DNA of 64,000 bases from Rhodanobacter denitrificans (GCF_003335105.1 NZ_QFWQ01000009.1:124001-188000); one strand, 5' to 3'. Positions 9,101 to 17,791 are shown, numbered from the stretch's first letter. Made by a program: numbers and translations. The notes: generated by a model not told the origin, from the letters alone.

Positions 9101-9862
9101 ATGCAATCCAAGTACCCGGCAGGTCGCCTGCCTGATCCGCCCAGCCCGATTGCCGACGACGGCGACGAAACGCATTTCTGCGGTACCTGTGCCTTTTCCA
9201 GCGCCTGCATCGCGGCGGGCTACCACAAGCCCGAGCTGGCCGCGCTGCAATGCCTGGTCGAGCACGTGGGGCCGTTCCGCGCCGGCGAGCACATCTTCCG
9301 CACCGGCGATCCGTTCCGGGCGATCTTCGCCGTACGCAGCGGCACCGTGAAGACCCGCATGGTCGACAAGGAAGGCCGCGAGCAGGTGCTCGGCTTCTAC
9401 CTGCCGGGCGAGGTGATCGGCCTCAACGCGATCTACCCCGAGCACTTCCCGTGCGACGCGGTGGCGCTGGACACCACCTTCTTCTGCCGTTTCTCGTTCC
9501 CCGCGATGAGCGCGCTGGCCTCGCGCGTGCCGGCGGTGCAGCAGCATCTGTTCCGCATGCTCAGCAAGGAGCTCGGCACGGCCTCGCTGCTGGCCGGCGA
9601 CCACAGCGCCGACGAGCGCGTGGCCGCGTTCCTGCTCGACCTGGCCAGCCGCTACGCCGCGCGCGGCTTCTCCGCCACCCGCTTCCATCTCAGCATGTCG
9701 CGCGGCGACATCGCCAACTACCTGCGGCTGGCCGCCGAAACCGTCAGCCGCGTGCTGAGCCGCTTCCGCGCGCAGAAGCTGATCTCGATCGAGGGGCGCG
9801 AGCTGGAGCTGCTGAACCCGGGGCGGCTGCGCGAGATCGGGCAGACGCTGCTGCGGGAATAG
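9101..9862 (+). CDS. FNR/Anr-type [4Fe-4S] transcriptional regulator, copy 1
   Basis: A 253-residue CRP/FNR-family protein, an oxygen-sensing (and potentially NO-sensing) transcription factor. The N-terminal cluster ligands are C27, C30 and C36 (CxxC-x5-C). The fourth is probably C129 in TTFFCRFSF, aligned with the family's MVCEIPF cysteine. An effector-domain beta roll spans about 50-140, a dimer helix follows, and the C-terminal helix-turn-helix carries ETVSR (213-217), the residues that read TTGAT half-sites. It lies 32 bases after hemN and may be read through from the hemN promoter. With a second FNR copy at 11489-12253 it can account for the many FNR boxes here. Confidence 0.92.
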   Translation: MQSKYPAGRLPDPPSPIADDGDETHFCGTCAFSSACIAAGYHKPELAALQCLVEHVGPFRAGEHIFRTGDPFRAIFAVRSGTVKTRMVDKEGREQVLGFYLPGEVIGLNAIYPEHFPCDAVALDTTFFCRFSFPAMSALASRVPAVQQHLFRMLSKELGTASLLAGDHSADERVAAFLLDLASRYAARGFSATRFHLSMSRGDIANYLRLAAETVSRVLSRFRAQKLISIEGRELELLNPGRLREIGQTLLRE

Positions 9863-9892
9863 GGCCGCCTGCCGGACCCGCCGTGCACGGGA

Positions 9893-10735
9893 TCAGTGCT
9901 GCATCAGCACCGGCACGGTCGCATCTTCCAGCACCCGCTGGGTGGCGCCGCCGAACACGCGTTCGCGCATGCGCGAACGGCCGTAGGCGCCCATGACCAG
10001 CAGGTCGGCCTGGATATTGCCGACCTCCTGCAGCAGGATCTCGCCGGCCATCGCGGAGGACGAGCGTACATAGCTCGGCTTCGAGGCGATGCCGTGGCGC
10101 AGCAGGTAGACGAACGGATCGAAGCGCGGGCGCCGCTCGTCGCCGTCGCGCACGTCGCCGTCGACCAGGGTGACCTGCCCGGCCACCCGCAGGAACGGCA
10201 GCGCGGCGTGGATCGCGCGGATCGACTCGATGCTGCCGTTGCAGCCGATCACGATGCGCTCGAAGCGGATCTCCCGGTCCCAGCCCGGCGGCAGGATCAG
10301 GCAGGGCACGCGGCAGGCCAGGATCGCCTCGCCGAGCACGTCGAGCAGGCCGGACGCCTGCACCATGTCCCGCTCGATCACCGCGAGGTCGTGGCGTGCG
10401 CCGAGCCAGCGCAGGGTGTCGGCGATGCCGCTGCGGGCCACGATCCAGTCGGCGCCATGCACGCCGGCTTGCCGCGCGAAGGTGCCGAACGCGGCCAGTT
10501 CGTCGGCCGATTCGGGGCGTGTTTCCAGCAGCAGGTCCAGCACGGTCGGCTCCGCGGCGTGCGTACGCAGCGCCGGGTCGACGAAGCAGCCGGTGAGGTT
10601 GCTGCCCCAGCGCGCGGCGATCGCGACGCCCGCGGTGACGGCGGGGCTCCATGGCCGGGTCGAGGTGGCCAGCGCGAGGATGTCGCCGGGACGCATGACG
10701 CGTGTCGACGGATCGGCTTGCTCGTGGCTTGTCAT
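9893..10735 (-). CDS. Tandem-domain universal stress protein (UspA family)
   Basis: A 280-residue cytosolic protein made of two Usp folds. The second domain ends in MGAYGRSRMRERVFGG followed by a family-like tail, the G-x2-G-x9-G nucleotide-binding signature; the first domain has a degenerate version. Such proteins are typically induced on oxygen or energy limitation and help anaerobic survival. It is the second gene after a GNAT acetyltransferase (38-base gap) under an FNR box, an arrangement seen with Anr-controlled Usp proteins in other proteobacteria. The start at 10735 is the ATG giving the family N-terminus; the ribosome site there is weak. It converges on the FNR gene. Confidence 0.87.
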   Translation of the reverse strand: MTSHEQADPSTRVMRPGDILALATSTRPWSPAVTAGVAIAARWGSNLTGCFVDPALRTHAAEPTVLDLLLETRPESADELAAFGTFARQAGVHGADWIVARSGIADTLRWLGARHDLAVIERDMVQASGLLDVLGEAILACRVPCLILPPGWDREIRFERIVIGCNGSIESIRAIHAALPFLRVAGQVTLVDGDVRDGDERRPRFDPFVYLLRHGIASKPSYVRSSSAMAGEILLQEVGNIQADLLVMGAYGRSRMRERVFGGATQRVLEDATVPVLMQH

Positions 10736-10773
10736 GTGATGGCAGTGGTCGAGGGTTGGGGCCGGCGCGGCAC

Positions 10774-11346
10774 TCAGAGGTCGAAGGTATGGATGACGTG
10801 CGCGGCATCGTCCGGGTCGAGCCGGCGGGTAAAGCCCAGATAGGCGGCCAACTCGCGCATCGGCTCGTTTTCGGCGGCGTCGATCGAGAACATCTGCCGG
10901 AAACCGTTCTTGCGCGCAGCCTCGATCAGGCGGCGCATCAGCAGCACCGCCAGGCCGCGGTGGCGCCAGTCGTCGGCGACCGTCACCGCACATTCGCAGT
11001 GCTTGTCGTCGGCGCTGGCGGCATAGCGGCTCACGCCGACCTCGCGCAGCTCGCCGTTGTCGTGGGCCAGCGCCAGGAAGGCCATCCGCTGCCGGGCATC
11101 CACGTCCATCAGCGAATCGATCAGCGCCGGGTTGGCGCCCTTCATGCCGCCGAGGAAGCGGAAGCGACAGGCTTCCCCGGACAGCCGGTTGATGAAATCC
11201 GTCTCGCGCTGGCGGTCATCCGGGCGCAGCGGGCGTATCAGCACCGGGCTGCCGTCGGCGAGGGTCTCGATCCAGTGGGTTCCCTCGATGGCGCCGAAGG
11301 GCGTGGCGGCCGGGCTGTCGTGACTGGTCTGGTATGCGCTGGACAT
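10774..11346 (-). CDS. GNAT family N-acetyltransferase
   Basis: A 190-residue acetyl-CoA-dependent acyltransferase. The core GNAT pieces are visible: LIRPLRPDDRQRETDFINRL at the front, then the beta4 and pyrophosphate-binding helix region CECAVTVADDWRHRGLAVLL (the R-x2-G/A type motif) and the AxxLGF-like ELAAYLGF near the end. The target is unknown; similar proteins sit next to stress proteins and acetylate metabolic enzymes or CoA-dependent substrates. It is the first gene of a two-gene unit with the downstream UspA, behind an FNR box with a TACAAA -10, so it should rise when oxygen falls. Confidence 0.85.
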   Translation of the reverse strand: MSSAYQTSHDSPAATPFGAIEGTHWIETLADGSPVLIRPLRPDDRQRETDFINRLSGEACRFRFLGGMKGANPALIDSLMDVDARQRMAFLALAHDNGELREVGVSRYAASADDKHCECAVTVADDWRHRGLAVLLMRRLIEAARKNGFRQMFSIDAAENEPMRELAAYLGFTRRLDPDDAAHVIHTFDL

Positions 11347-11458
11347 GATCTGCCCCGATGACGGATGGATCGCGGTCGATTCCCGCGTCCAGGCGGCTGC
11401 CCGCCGTGGCGCGGTCCCTTGCAGGGTCGATTTGTACGCCGCGCGGCACCGCCTGCTG

Positions 11459-11472
11459 TTGACCTGGGTCAA
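11459..11472 (-). promoter_or_regulatory. FNR/Anr box of the GNAT-UspA operon
   Basis: TTGACCTGGGTCAA is a near-perfect dyad. Reading leftward, TACAAA at 11436-11431 begins 36 bases from the box edge, the class II spacing. The box sits just past the 3' end of the second FNR gene. Confidence 0.78.
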
Positions 11473-11488
11473 CCAGGCAGGCGGGAGG

Positions 11489-12253
11489 TCAGCCGGCGTC
11501 GTTCCGGCGGGATCCGGTCGGGTGGCCGTTGCGGCAGAGGTCGGCGAGCAGGTCGGGGCGCAGGATGCGCACGGCCTTGCGGTTGACCTCGAGTACGCCC
11601 ATCTCCTCCATCCGCGAGAACAGCCGGCTGACCGTCTCCACCACCAGGCCGAGGTAGTTGGCGATGTCGTAGCGCGACATGGTCAGGGTGAGCGCGGCGC
11701 CATCGCGCTGCAGGCGCTCGTAGCGGTCGGCGAGGCTCTTCAGGAAGATAGCCAGCTGCTCCTGCGCCTGCTGCCGGCCCATCATCACCAAGTGTCGATG
11801 TTCCTCGACCACCTCGCGGCTGATCACCCGCATCAGCTGGCGGTGCAGCGCGGGCACCTCGCTGGTGACCTGCTGCAGTTGCGCATAGGGCAATTCGCAG
11901 ATGCTGGAGCGCTCCAGTGCCTCGGCCTGGCTGGCGTGCCGGTTCGAGGCCAGCGCGTCGAAGCCGATGATTTCGCCGGGCAGGTGGAAGCCGAGGATCT
12001 GCGTGTCGCCCGCCTCGTTCTGCACGAAGGTCTTGAGCGAACCCGACCGCACCACATAGAGCGCCTTGAACGGGTCGCCGTCGCGGTACAGCACGCCGCC
12101 ACGCTCCAGCGTGCGCTTGTCCTTGACGGTGCCGTCCAGCCGGGTCAGGTCGTCGCCACCGATGCCGGCGGGCAGGCACAGCTCGTTCAGCGCACAGGAG
12201 CTGCAGCTGCGGCGCAGCAGGTTCAGATCGAGGACGTTTGTGCTGGGTTCCAT
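11489..12253 (-). CDS. FNR/Anr-type [4Fe-4S] transcriptional regulator, copy 2
   Basis: A 254-residue CRP/FNR protein, closer to classical FNR than copy 1. Cluster ligands C17, C20 and C26 (SCSSCALNELCLP matches the FNR pattern closely) and C119 (SSICELPY) are all present. The effector domain has the conserved GEIIGFDALASNRHASQAEA stretch, and the recognition helix reads NYLGLVVETVSR, the ExxSR code for TTGAT half-sites. The ATG start was chosen because the family N-terminus begins there; an upstream extension is not conserved. A divergent FNR box upstream drives the cytochrome b561 gene and may also feed back on this gene. Confidence 0.93.
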   Translation of the reverse strand: MEPSTNVLDLNLLRRSCSSCALNELCLPAGIGGDDLTRLDGTVKDKRTLERGGVLYRDGDPFKALYVVRSGSLKTFVQNEAGDTQILGFHLPGEIIGFDALASNRHASQAEALERSSICELPYAQLQQVTSEVPALHRQLMRVISREVVEEHRHLVMMGRQQAQEQLAIFLKSLADRYERLQRDGAALTLTMSRYDIANYLGLVVETVSRLFSRMEEMGVLEVNRKAVRILRPDLLADLCRNGHPTGSRRNDAG

Positions 12254-12419
12254 CGCATCATCTATCGATTGGGAAACGGTCCTCGCGGGGCTCCGTCCGG
12301 CTGGACCCGAACTTAGCACGGAAGACCGCTGCGCCACGTTGCGGCCGGTGCGGCCGAACCGCGCAGGGCGGGCTGCTGCGAATCATTCGCGTCGCTGCAG
12401 TGTGCTGTCCGCTCCGCAT

Positions 12420-12433
12420 TTGACCACGCTCAA
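12420..12433 (+). promoter_or_regulatory. FNR/Anr box of the cytochrome b561 gene
   Basis: TTGACCACGCTCAA with CAGACT at 12456-12461, again 36 bases from the box start, so it reads as a class II promoter with a predicted leader of about 65 bases. The 280-base divergent region also serves the second FNR gene, and weak leftward -10-like sequence is present. Confidence 0.75.
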
Positions 12434-12532
12434 GTCACCGGCGGCCCGGCGCCGGCAGACTGCAGGCGTCAGGGCCATGACCCGCATGCCAGGATCCGGC
12501 ATCATCCACGACCCTGCATCACCGGAGGCCTC

Positions 12533-13096
12533 ATGAACTGGAAGAACACGGTAGATCGATACGGCTCGCCGTCGATGGCGATGCACTGGCTGATGCTGCT
12601 GTTGCTGGCTGCGGTATACGCCTGCATCGAGCTGCGCGGCATGTACCCGCGCGGGAGCGACATGCGCGAGCTGCTGAAGACCTGGCACTTCATGCTGGGG
12701 CTGGGCGTGTTCGCGCTGGTTTTCGTGCGCCTGGCATTGCGCCTGGTGGCCGGGGCGGCACCCCTGATCCGGCCGGCGCTGCCTGTGTGGCAGGCGCGCC
12801 TGGCCGCGCTGATGCATCTGGCGTTGTACGCCTTCCTGCTGGCGATGCCGCTGCTCGGCTGGCTCACCCTCAGCGCCGCGGGCAAGCCGATCCCGTTCTT
12901 CGGGCTGCAACTGCCGCCGCTGCTGGGCGCGGACAAGGCGCTGGCCGACTCCCTCAAGGAGATCCACGAGACCATCGGCACGATCGGCTACTACCTGGTC
13001 GGCCTGCACGCCGCGGCCGCGCTGTTCCACCACTACTGGACGCGCGACAACACGCTGCTGCGCATGCTGCCGGGTTCCGGGCGCCGGGCCGGTTGA
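12533..13096 (+). CDS. Cytochrome b561
   Basis: A 187-residue inner-membrane diheme cytochrome b of the prokaryotic b561 (CybB) family, moving electrons between quinones and periplasmic partners. Four membrane helices are visible with histidines placed to hold two hemes: MAMHWLMLL in helix 1, KTWHFMLGLG in helix 2, LMHLALYAF in helix 3 and GLHAAAALFHHYW in helix 4. The start follows an ACCGGAGGCCTC ribosome site. It stands alone between an FNR-type promoter and a strong two-way hairpin. The electron partner is not known; superoxide oxidation has been shown for one family member. Confidence 0.9.
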   Translation: MNWKNTVDRYGSPSMAMHWLMLLLLAAVYACIELRGMYPRGSDMRELLKTWHFMLGLGVFALVFVRLALRLVAGAAPLIRPALPVWQARLAALMHLALYAFLLAMPLLGWLTLSAAGKPIPFFGLQLPPLLGADKALADSLKEIHETIGTIGYYLVGLHAAAALFHHYWTRDNTLLRMLPGSGRRAG

Positions 13097-13122
13097 GCGC
13101 GTGCACCGTCGTCGCGGCGTGA

Positions 13123-13154
13123 CGGAAAGGCCACCGGTGACGGTGGCCTTTCCG
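13123..13154. terminator. Two-way hairpin between cytochrome b561 and norB
   Basis: A perfect 14-bp stem (CGGAAAGGCCACCG and its complement) closes on a GTGA loop midway between the convergent 3' ends. The AAA/TTT pairs in the stem suit termination in both directions, although no separate T-run follows. Confidence 0.8.
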
Positions 13155-13168
13155 CGACGACGCCCTGC

Positions 13169-14887
13169 TCAGGATCGTACCGGCAGCGGCAGCAGCACAT
13201 TGGCCGCGACGGTGGGCGATGGCAGCGATGCACGGGCTTCCAGCGAGGCCAGGAAGCGCCAGACGAAGGCCAGCGTCACCAGCAGCAGGCCGGGATAGCC
13301 GACGCCGGCCAGCAGGTAGGGCAGGGTCGGGTCGGCCAGCACGCGTACCCGCGGCAGGTTGAAGCTGAGCAGGCCGAGCGTGATGATGCCGCCGAACACC
13401 CACATCATCATCAGCCAGATGCCCGCCTCGAAGCCGCTCAGCGGGCGGCCCCAGCCGGTGTTGCTGCGCGGCAGCGCCGCGTCGCCGTGGAGGACGCCGC
13501 GCGGATCGGCGGCCGCCGGCGCACGTACCCGCCGGCCCAGCGTGAAGAGGTCGTAGGCGAGGATCCCGGCACCGAACGTGAAGGTGATGCCAAACATCGG
13601 CAACAGCAGCTTGAACAGGCCCATGGCTCGCGAGACGTCGCCGCCGAACCAGCCCAGGCCGAGGATTCGGTACACGTAGATCTGCACCGTGCCGCCCAGC
13701 GCGAAGGCGAACGCCAGGCCGAGCACGCCGGTGAGCACCAGCCAGAAGCCGAGCTTGCCCAGCCGCTGGTCGTAGTCGGGTGCCTTGCGCATGATCGGCA
13801 CGGCGTAATACGCCGCGGCGATGCCCAGCATGCCGAAGGTGCCGAACAGCGCCAGGTGGGCGTGTCCCGGCGTCACCCAGGTGCCATGCGACCAGACATT
13901 GGTCAGCGCGAAGGTCATGCTGAAGCCGAGGATGCCCGCTCCGATCTGCTCCAGCACCACCGAGCCGAGGATGAAGTAGAACGCGGGCGCGTTCTCCAGC
14001 GGGCGCTGGTTAGTGTGCGCGTCGAGGTAGATGTGCCAGAAGCAGAACACCAGCGGCAGCGGCTCCAGCGCGCTGAACAGCGAGCCCCAGAACTGCCAGA
14101 ACTCCGGCGTGCCGATCCAGAAGTAGTGGTGCGCGTTGCCGATCAGTCCGGACAGCCACACCAGCGCCACGCCCCAGAACACCGCGAAGCCCACCGACTT
14201 GATGTCGACCTTGAACATCAGCACCAGCAGGAAGCCGACCAGGCTGATGTGGATCACCTCCCACACGCCTTCCACCCAGTAGTGCACGACGAACCAGCGG
14301 AAGTACTCCTGCAGGTCCAGCCGCGCCACGTAGAACAGGCCGAACACCCACACCGCCATCAGCGCCGTCACGCCGAGGCCCAGCCCCCAGTGGATCTCGT
14401 TCCACTGCCGCACCGGCGGGAAGGTGCGCAGCACCACGTAGGCGAGGATCGCGAAGCCGACCAGCACCAGCACGCCGGCGATGCGCCCGGCCTCCAGGTA
14501 CTCCAGCCCCTGCTGCAGCCACGGCTGCCCGTGCCACCAGCCGGCGATGCCGTACTGCGCCAGGCGCAGGGTGAAGAAGTTCCACACGGCGATGACGATC
14601 AGCGCGTAGAACAGCAGCTTGATCAGCCACGGCGCCACCATCTCGCGCCTGGCGAGCAGCGGTGCGACGAACAGGATCGCGCCGATGAAGCCGGACAGGA
14701 TCCACAGGATGCCCAGGTTGAGGTGCTCGGCGCGGGCGATGTTGAAGTTGATCGTGCCGGCCTGCACGCTGGGGTCGACATGCTGGGTGGCGAGAACCAG
14801 GCCGTAGCCGACCTGGAGGAGGAACAGCACCAACATGAGCATGAAGAAGCGCAGGCTGAGCCGCTGCGTCTGGTATTCGATTTGCAT
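13169..14887 (-). CDS. norB: Cytochrome-c-type nitric oxide reductase, catalytic subunit NorB with C-terminal extension
   Basis: An inner-membrane heme-copper-superfamily subunit that reduces two NO to N2O. The FeB site is complete: H202 and E206 in VHYWVEGVWE, H253-H254 in GNAHHYFWIG and E275 in SALEPLPL. Heme ligands H55 and H342/H344 (PGHAHLALFG) are in place. At 572 residues it is about 100 longer than typical NorB, with an extra stretch of linker and two membrane helices at the C-terminus. ATG at 14887 overlaps the norC stop by one base (TGATG), behind GGAG, so the two are translationally coupled. Confidence 0.9.
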   Translation of the reverse strand: MQIEYQTQRLSLRFFMLMLVLFLLQVGYGLVLATQHVDPSVQAGTINFNIARAEHLNLGILWILSGFIGAILFVAPLLARREMVAPWLIKLLFYALIVIAVWNFFTLRLAQYGIAGWWHGQPWLQQGLEYLEAGRIAGVLVLVGFAILAYVVLRTFPPVRQWNEIHWGLGLGVTALMAVWVFGLFYVARLDLQEYFRWFVVHYWVEGVWEVIHISLVGFLLVLMFKVDIKSVGFAVFWGVALVWLSGLIGNAHHYFWIGTPEFWQFWGSLFSALEPLPLVFCFWHIYLDAHTNQRPLENAPAFYFILGSVVLEQIGAGILGFSMTFALTNVWSHGTWVTPGHAHLALFGTFGMLGIAAAYYAVPIMRKAPDYDQRLGKLGFWLVLTGVLGLAFAFALGGTVQIYVYRILGLGWFGGDVSRAMGLFKLLLPMFGITFTFGAGILAYDLFTLGRRVRAPAAADPRGVLHGDAALPRSNTGWGRPLSGFEAGIWLMMMWVFGGIITLGLLSFNLPRVRVLADPTLPYLLAGVGYPGLLLVTLAFVWRFLASLEARASLPSPTVAANVLLPLPVRS

Positions 14888-15852
14888 CACTGCTTCTCCA
14901 GGGAGTGGAGGTAGGCCACGATGGCGTCGACTTCATCGTTCTTCAGCAGGGTGTCGTAGCTGGGCATCACGCTGGCCGGATAACCCGCCACGATCTTCGC
15001 GTTCGGCTGGCGGATCGACTCGACCAGGTAGGCGTCGTCGGCCATTACGCTGCTGCCGTCGGCGAGGCTGACGCGCGAGCCATACAGGCCGCCCCAGCCG
15101 GGCCCGACCAGCCGTTGCCCGGTGGTGGCGTGGCAGGCGGTGCAGCCGTTGTCCTTCACCAGCTGCGCGCCGCGTGCCGCCGGATCGGCCGCGGCCGCGA
15201 CGGGCGGGATGGCAGGCGCGGCGGCCGCCGGCGCGATCGCCTGCACGCCGAGCGCCAGCCGCACGCGTTCGTCGAGCCCGGCCTCGGCCTCCACCCGCGG
15301 CGGCCAGCCTTCGGTGTTCATCGCCGAGGTGTACTTGAGGTAGGCGATCAGCTGGCCGATCTCGTCCTTGCTCAGTGGCAGGTTGGGCATGTTGCTCGGC
15401 TTGCCGCCGCGCCGGCCGACGCGATCCGCGGCCTCGGGGAACTTGCCGTCGTAGGCCTCGATCGTGGCGGCGCCGGTATCGGCGTGTTGCACGGGATCCT
15501 GCAGCTGCGCGCGCACCGCGGCGGCCGTGGGCCAGCTGCCCGCCGACGGCAGGAACGCGGCCAGCCACGCCGGGCCGGCCTGCGCATACTCGCGGGTGAG
15601 GTCCGGGCCGAGATATGCGCCGTTGCCCACCATGGTGTGGCAACCCATGCAGTTGTAGGCCTGGAACACGCGCTTGCCGTCCTCTGCCTTGTACGGGCCG
15701 TAGCTGACCGTGTCCGGCGTCACCTGGCCACGCGATTTCATGAACGAGAAGAGGGAGAGCACGACGAAGGCCAGCGTCATGATGCCAAGCATCACGAACG
15801 CACCGCGCCGCCGCGGGGTTTCGCAGCTGCTGCCGCCGACTCCGCAGCTCAT
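14887..15852 (-). CDS. norC: NorC-like membrane cytochrome c fused to a second cytochrome c domain
   Basis: A 321-residue membrane-anchored diheme cytochrome, the electron entry subunit of the NO reductase. One membrane helix (about 18-38) leads to a NorC-like domain with heme site C68-x2-C71-H72 (NCMGCH) and probable Met ligand M155. A low-complexity Ala/Pro linker (205-225) follows, then a second class I domain with C237-x2-C240-H241 (GCTACH), the NAKIVAGYPASVMPSY segment and ligand M296. Usual NorC is about 150 residues with one heme. The added domain resembles the cytochrome tail of caa3 oxidase subunit II. It overlaps its neighbours on both sides, so it belongs to one operon. Confidence 0.85.
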   Translation of the reverse strand: MSCGVGGSSCETPRRRGAFVMLGIMTLAFVVLSLFSFMKSRGQVTPDTVSYGPYKAEDGKRVFQAYNCMGCHTMVGNGAYLGPDLTREYAQAGPAWLAAFLPSAGSWPTAAAVRAQLQDPVQHADTGAATIEAYDGKFPEAADRVGRRGGKPSNMPNLPLSKDEIGQLIAYLKYTSAMNTEGWPPRVEAEAGLDERVRLALGVQAIAPAAAAPAIPPVAAAADPAARGAQLVKDNGCTACHATTGQRLVGPGWGGLYGSRVSLADGSSVMADDAYLVESIRQPNAKIVAGYPASVMPSYDTLLKNDEVDAIVAYLHSLEKQ

Positions 15853-16094
15853 GACCGCTTCGCCTGGTCGTCGCCGGCCGGGCTCGGCGCGGCGTCATGC
15901 AGGAACAGGATGCGCAGGCTGCCGATGAAGACGTAGAAGACGTATACCGACAGTGCGAAGCCGACGCAGAAGTAGACCAGCCACGCGGCGTGCGACTCCG
16001 GCCAGTACTCGAAATCTCGCCAGAACGGCCACGAAAGCAGGAACGCGGCCACGCAGGCCAGCACCGAAATCGTCAGATCAGTGATCCGTTGCAT
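15849..16094 (-). CDS. Small two-helix membrane protein, first gene of the nor operon
   Basis: An 81-residue protein not matched to a named family. Two hydrophobic segments are visible, about residues 5-24 (DLTISVLACVAAFLLSWPFW) and 36-60 (AWLVYFCVGFALSVYVFYVF), with a short aromatic and acidic loop between and a polar C-terminus. It has no heme motif. Its stop overlaps the norC start (ATGA), so it is co-translated with the NO reductase. A structural or assembly subunit is inferred by position; small helical accessory subunits are known in some thermophile NO reductases and in cbb3 or ba3 oxidases. The FNR promoter lies about 94 bases upstream. Confidence 0.75.
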   Translation of the reverse strand: MQRITDLTISVLACVAAFLLSWPFWRDFEYWPESHAAWLVYFCVGFALSVYVFYVFIGSLRILFLHDAAPSPAGDDQAKRS

Positions 16095-16194
16095 CGCACG
16101 ATTACCCCCGAGAGTTGGTTTGACGCATTGCCAGGCAACGCCGAAAACCGCCGGACCCTCTCCCCTGACGGAGGGCCGCGCGTGGGACGGGTCG

Positions 16195-16236
16195 ACTATA
16201 GGTATGGCGTGGGGCGGTGCGTCTGATCCAGGTCAA
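16195..16236 (-). promoter_or_regulatory. FNR box and -10 of the NO reductase operon
   Basis: The box TTGACCTGGATCAG (minus strand, 16236-16223) is followed by a good TATAGT -10 at 16200-16195, 36 bases from the box edge. This is the best -10 of all the FNR promoters here. The 246 bases between the small nor gene and the beta-CASP gene otherwise show nothing clear. Confidence 0.82.
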
Positions 16237-16339
16237 GCGTTGCCGTATCGGCGGCAGCTGCCGCAGGTGCGGCCGGGCAGCGGCGCCCCTGCATGCGCAC
16301 GGCGCGAGGGGCGCGGTCGTTGCGGCTGCGGCCGTCGGT

Positions 16340-17731
16340 TCAGTCGATCCTGATCGGCTCGTGCAGGCCAGGCAGCTGGACGGCGACGCCGCGCGCTTCC
16401 AGCGCTTCCTGCATCACCCGCATGCCGCGCTCGTATTCGCCGTGCACCAGGAATACCTTGCGCCGTGATGCGTCGCCCAGCCAGGCCAGCAGCGAGGGCT
16501 GGTCGGCGTGCGCGGAGAAACCGTTGATCGTCCACACCTGTGCGCGCACCGGAATTTCCTCGTTGAACACGCGCACGCTGGGCGCGCCGTCGATGATCCG
16601 CCGCGCCAGCGTGCCCTCGGCGGCGTAGCCGACGAACACCACGCTGCTGCGTTCGCGCCACAGGTTGTGCTTGAGGTGATGGCGCACGCGGCCGCCGTTG
16701 CACATGCCCGAGCCGGCCAGGATGATCGCGCCGCCATCGACGTTGTTTATCGCCATCGACTCGGCCGTCTCGCGGGTGAAGTGCAGGCCGGGCATGGCGA
16801 ACGGATCGCCGTGCCGTAGCTCATCCAGGAAGCGTTCGTCGAAGCATTCCGGGTGGCGCCGGAAGATCTCGGTGGCGGAAATCGCCATCGGCGAGTCGAG
16901 GAACACCCGCACATGCGGCGGGATCGCGCCGTCGAGGATGCCGCGGTGCAGGTAGTACAGGATCTCCTGGGTACGCTCCAGCGCGAAGGTGGGGATCACC
17001 ACGTTGCCGCGGCGATTCACCGTTTCGCGAATGGCCTGGTACATCTCGTCCACGGAGTCGGGCACCGAGCGGTGCGGGCGGTCGCCGTAGGTGCTTTCCA
17101 TCACCACATAATCGGCGGTCGGAGCGGGCGTCGGGTCGCGCAGCAGCGGCCGGCCAGGGTTGCCGAGGTCGCCGGAAAACAGCATGCGGCGGTGTTGCCC
17201 GCCGTCGTCCAGTTCCAGCAGGACCGAGGCCGAGCCGAGGATGTGGCCGGCATCGAGGAAGCGCGCGGTGATGCCCTCGACGACGGGCACGGTGTCGCCA
17301 TAGCCGACATCCGGGCCGAAGAAGTCCAGCGCGTGCAGCGCGTCGTTCAGCGTGTACAGCGGCGGCGTCAGCGCCTCGCCGCGGCGGTTGTTGCGCTGCG
17401 CGCGGCGCGCGTCCTCCTCCTGCAGGCCGGCGGCGTCCAGCATCACCACCCGCGCCAGTTCGCGGGTGGCGGCGGTAGTCAGGATGCGTCCGCGGAAACC
17501 GCGGCGCACCAGCAGCGGGATCCTGCCGCAATGGTCCAGGTGGGCATGGGTGAGCAACAGCACGTCGATGCCGGCCGGGTCGAAGCCGAACGGCTCGGCG
17601 TTGGCCTGTTCGACCTCGTCGCTGCCCTGGAACATGCCGCAGTCGATCAGCACGCGGCGGTCGTTGCAGGTGACCAGGTGGCAGGAACCGGTGACCTGCT
17701 TGGCGGCGCCGTGGCAGCTGTAGATGATCAT
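16340..17731 (-). CDS. MBL-fold beta-CASP RNA-processing nuclease
   Basis: A 463-residue cytosolic metallo-beta-lactamase-fold protein with a beta-CASP insert, the class that includes RNA endo/exonucleases related to CPSF73/Ysh1. The zinc motif HAHLDH is visible in LLTHAHLDHCGRIPLL, with further ligands in DAGHILGSASV and FSGDLGNPGRP. The beta-CASP parts are GSGMCNGGRVRHHLKHNL and GFSAHADQ, with a final LVHGE motif. The ATG follows GAGGAAACATCTGC, a clear ribosome site. A box of FNR type lies 61 bases upstream. Homologs near Anr-controlled stress genes are known, but the RNA targets are not. Confidence 0.86.
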   Translation of the reverse strand: MIIYSCHGAAKQVTGSCHLVTCNDRRVLIDCGMFQGSDEVEQANAEPFGFDPAGIDVLLLTHAHLDHCGRIPLLVRRGFRGRILTTAATRELARVVMLDAAGLQEEDARRAQRNNRRGEALTPPLYTLNDALHALDFFGPDVGYGDTVPVVEGITARFLDAGHILGSASVLLELDDGGQHRRMLFSGDLGNPGRPLLRDPTPAPTADYVVMESTYGDRPHRSVPDSVDEMYQAIRETVNRRGNVVIPTFALERTQEILYYLHRGILDGAIPPHVRVFLDSPMAISATEIFRRHPECFDERFLDELRHGDPFAMPGLHFTRETAESMAINNVDGGAIILAGSGMCNGGRVRHHLKHNLWRERSSVVFVGYAAEGTLARRIIDGAPSVRVFNEEIPVRAQVWTINGFSAHADQPSLLAWLGDASRRKVFLVHGEYERGMRVMQEALEARGVAVQLPGLHEPIRID

Positions 17732-17791
17732 GCAGATGTTTCCTCGGGGATGCAGTTCGCCGGACTCTCGCATCAAGCCCGCGCGGGTGTA

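Noticed and set aside
12385..12433. The b561 FNR box also driving the second FNR gene
   Set aside because: The leftward -10 at the right spacing (CAGCGA) lacks the terminal T, so autoregulation is possible but not claimed.
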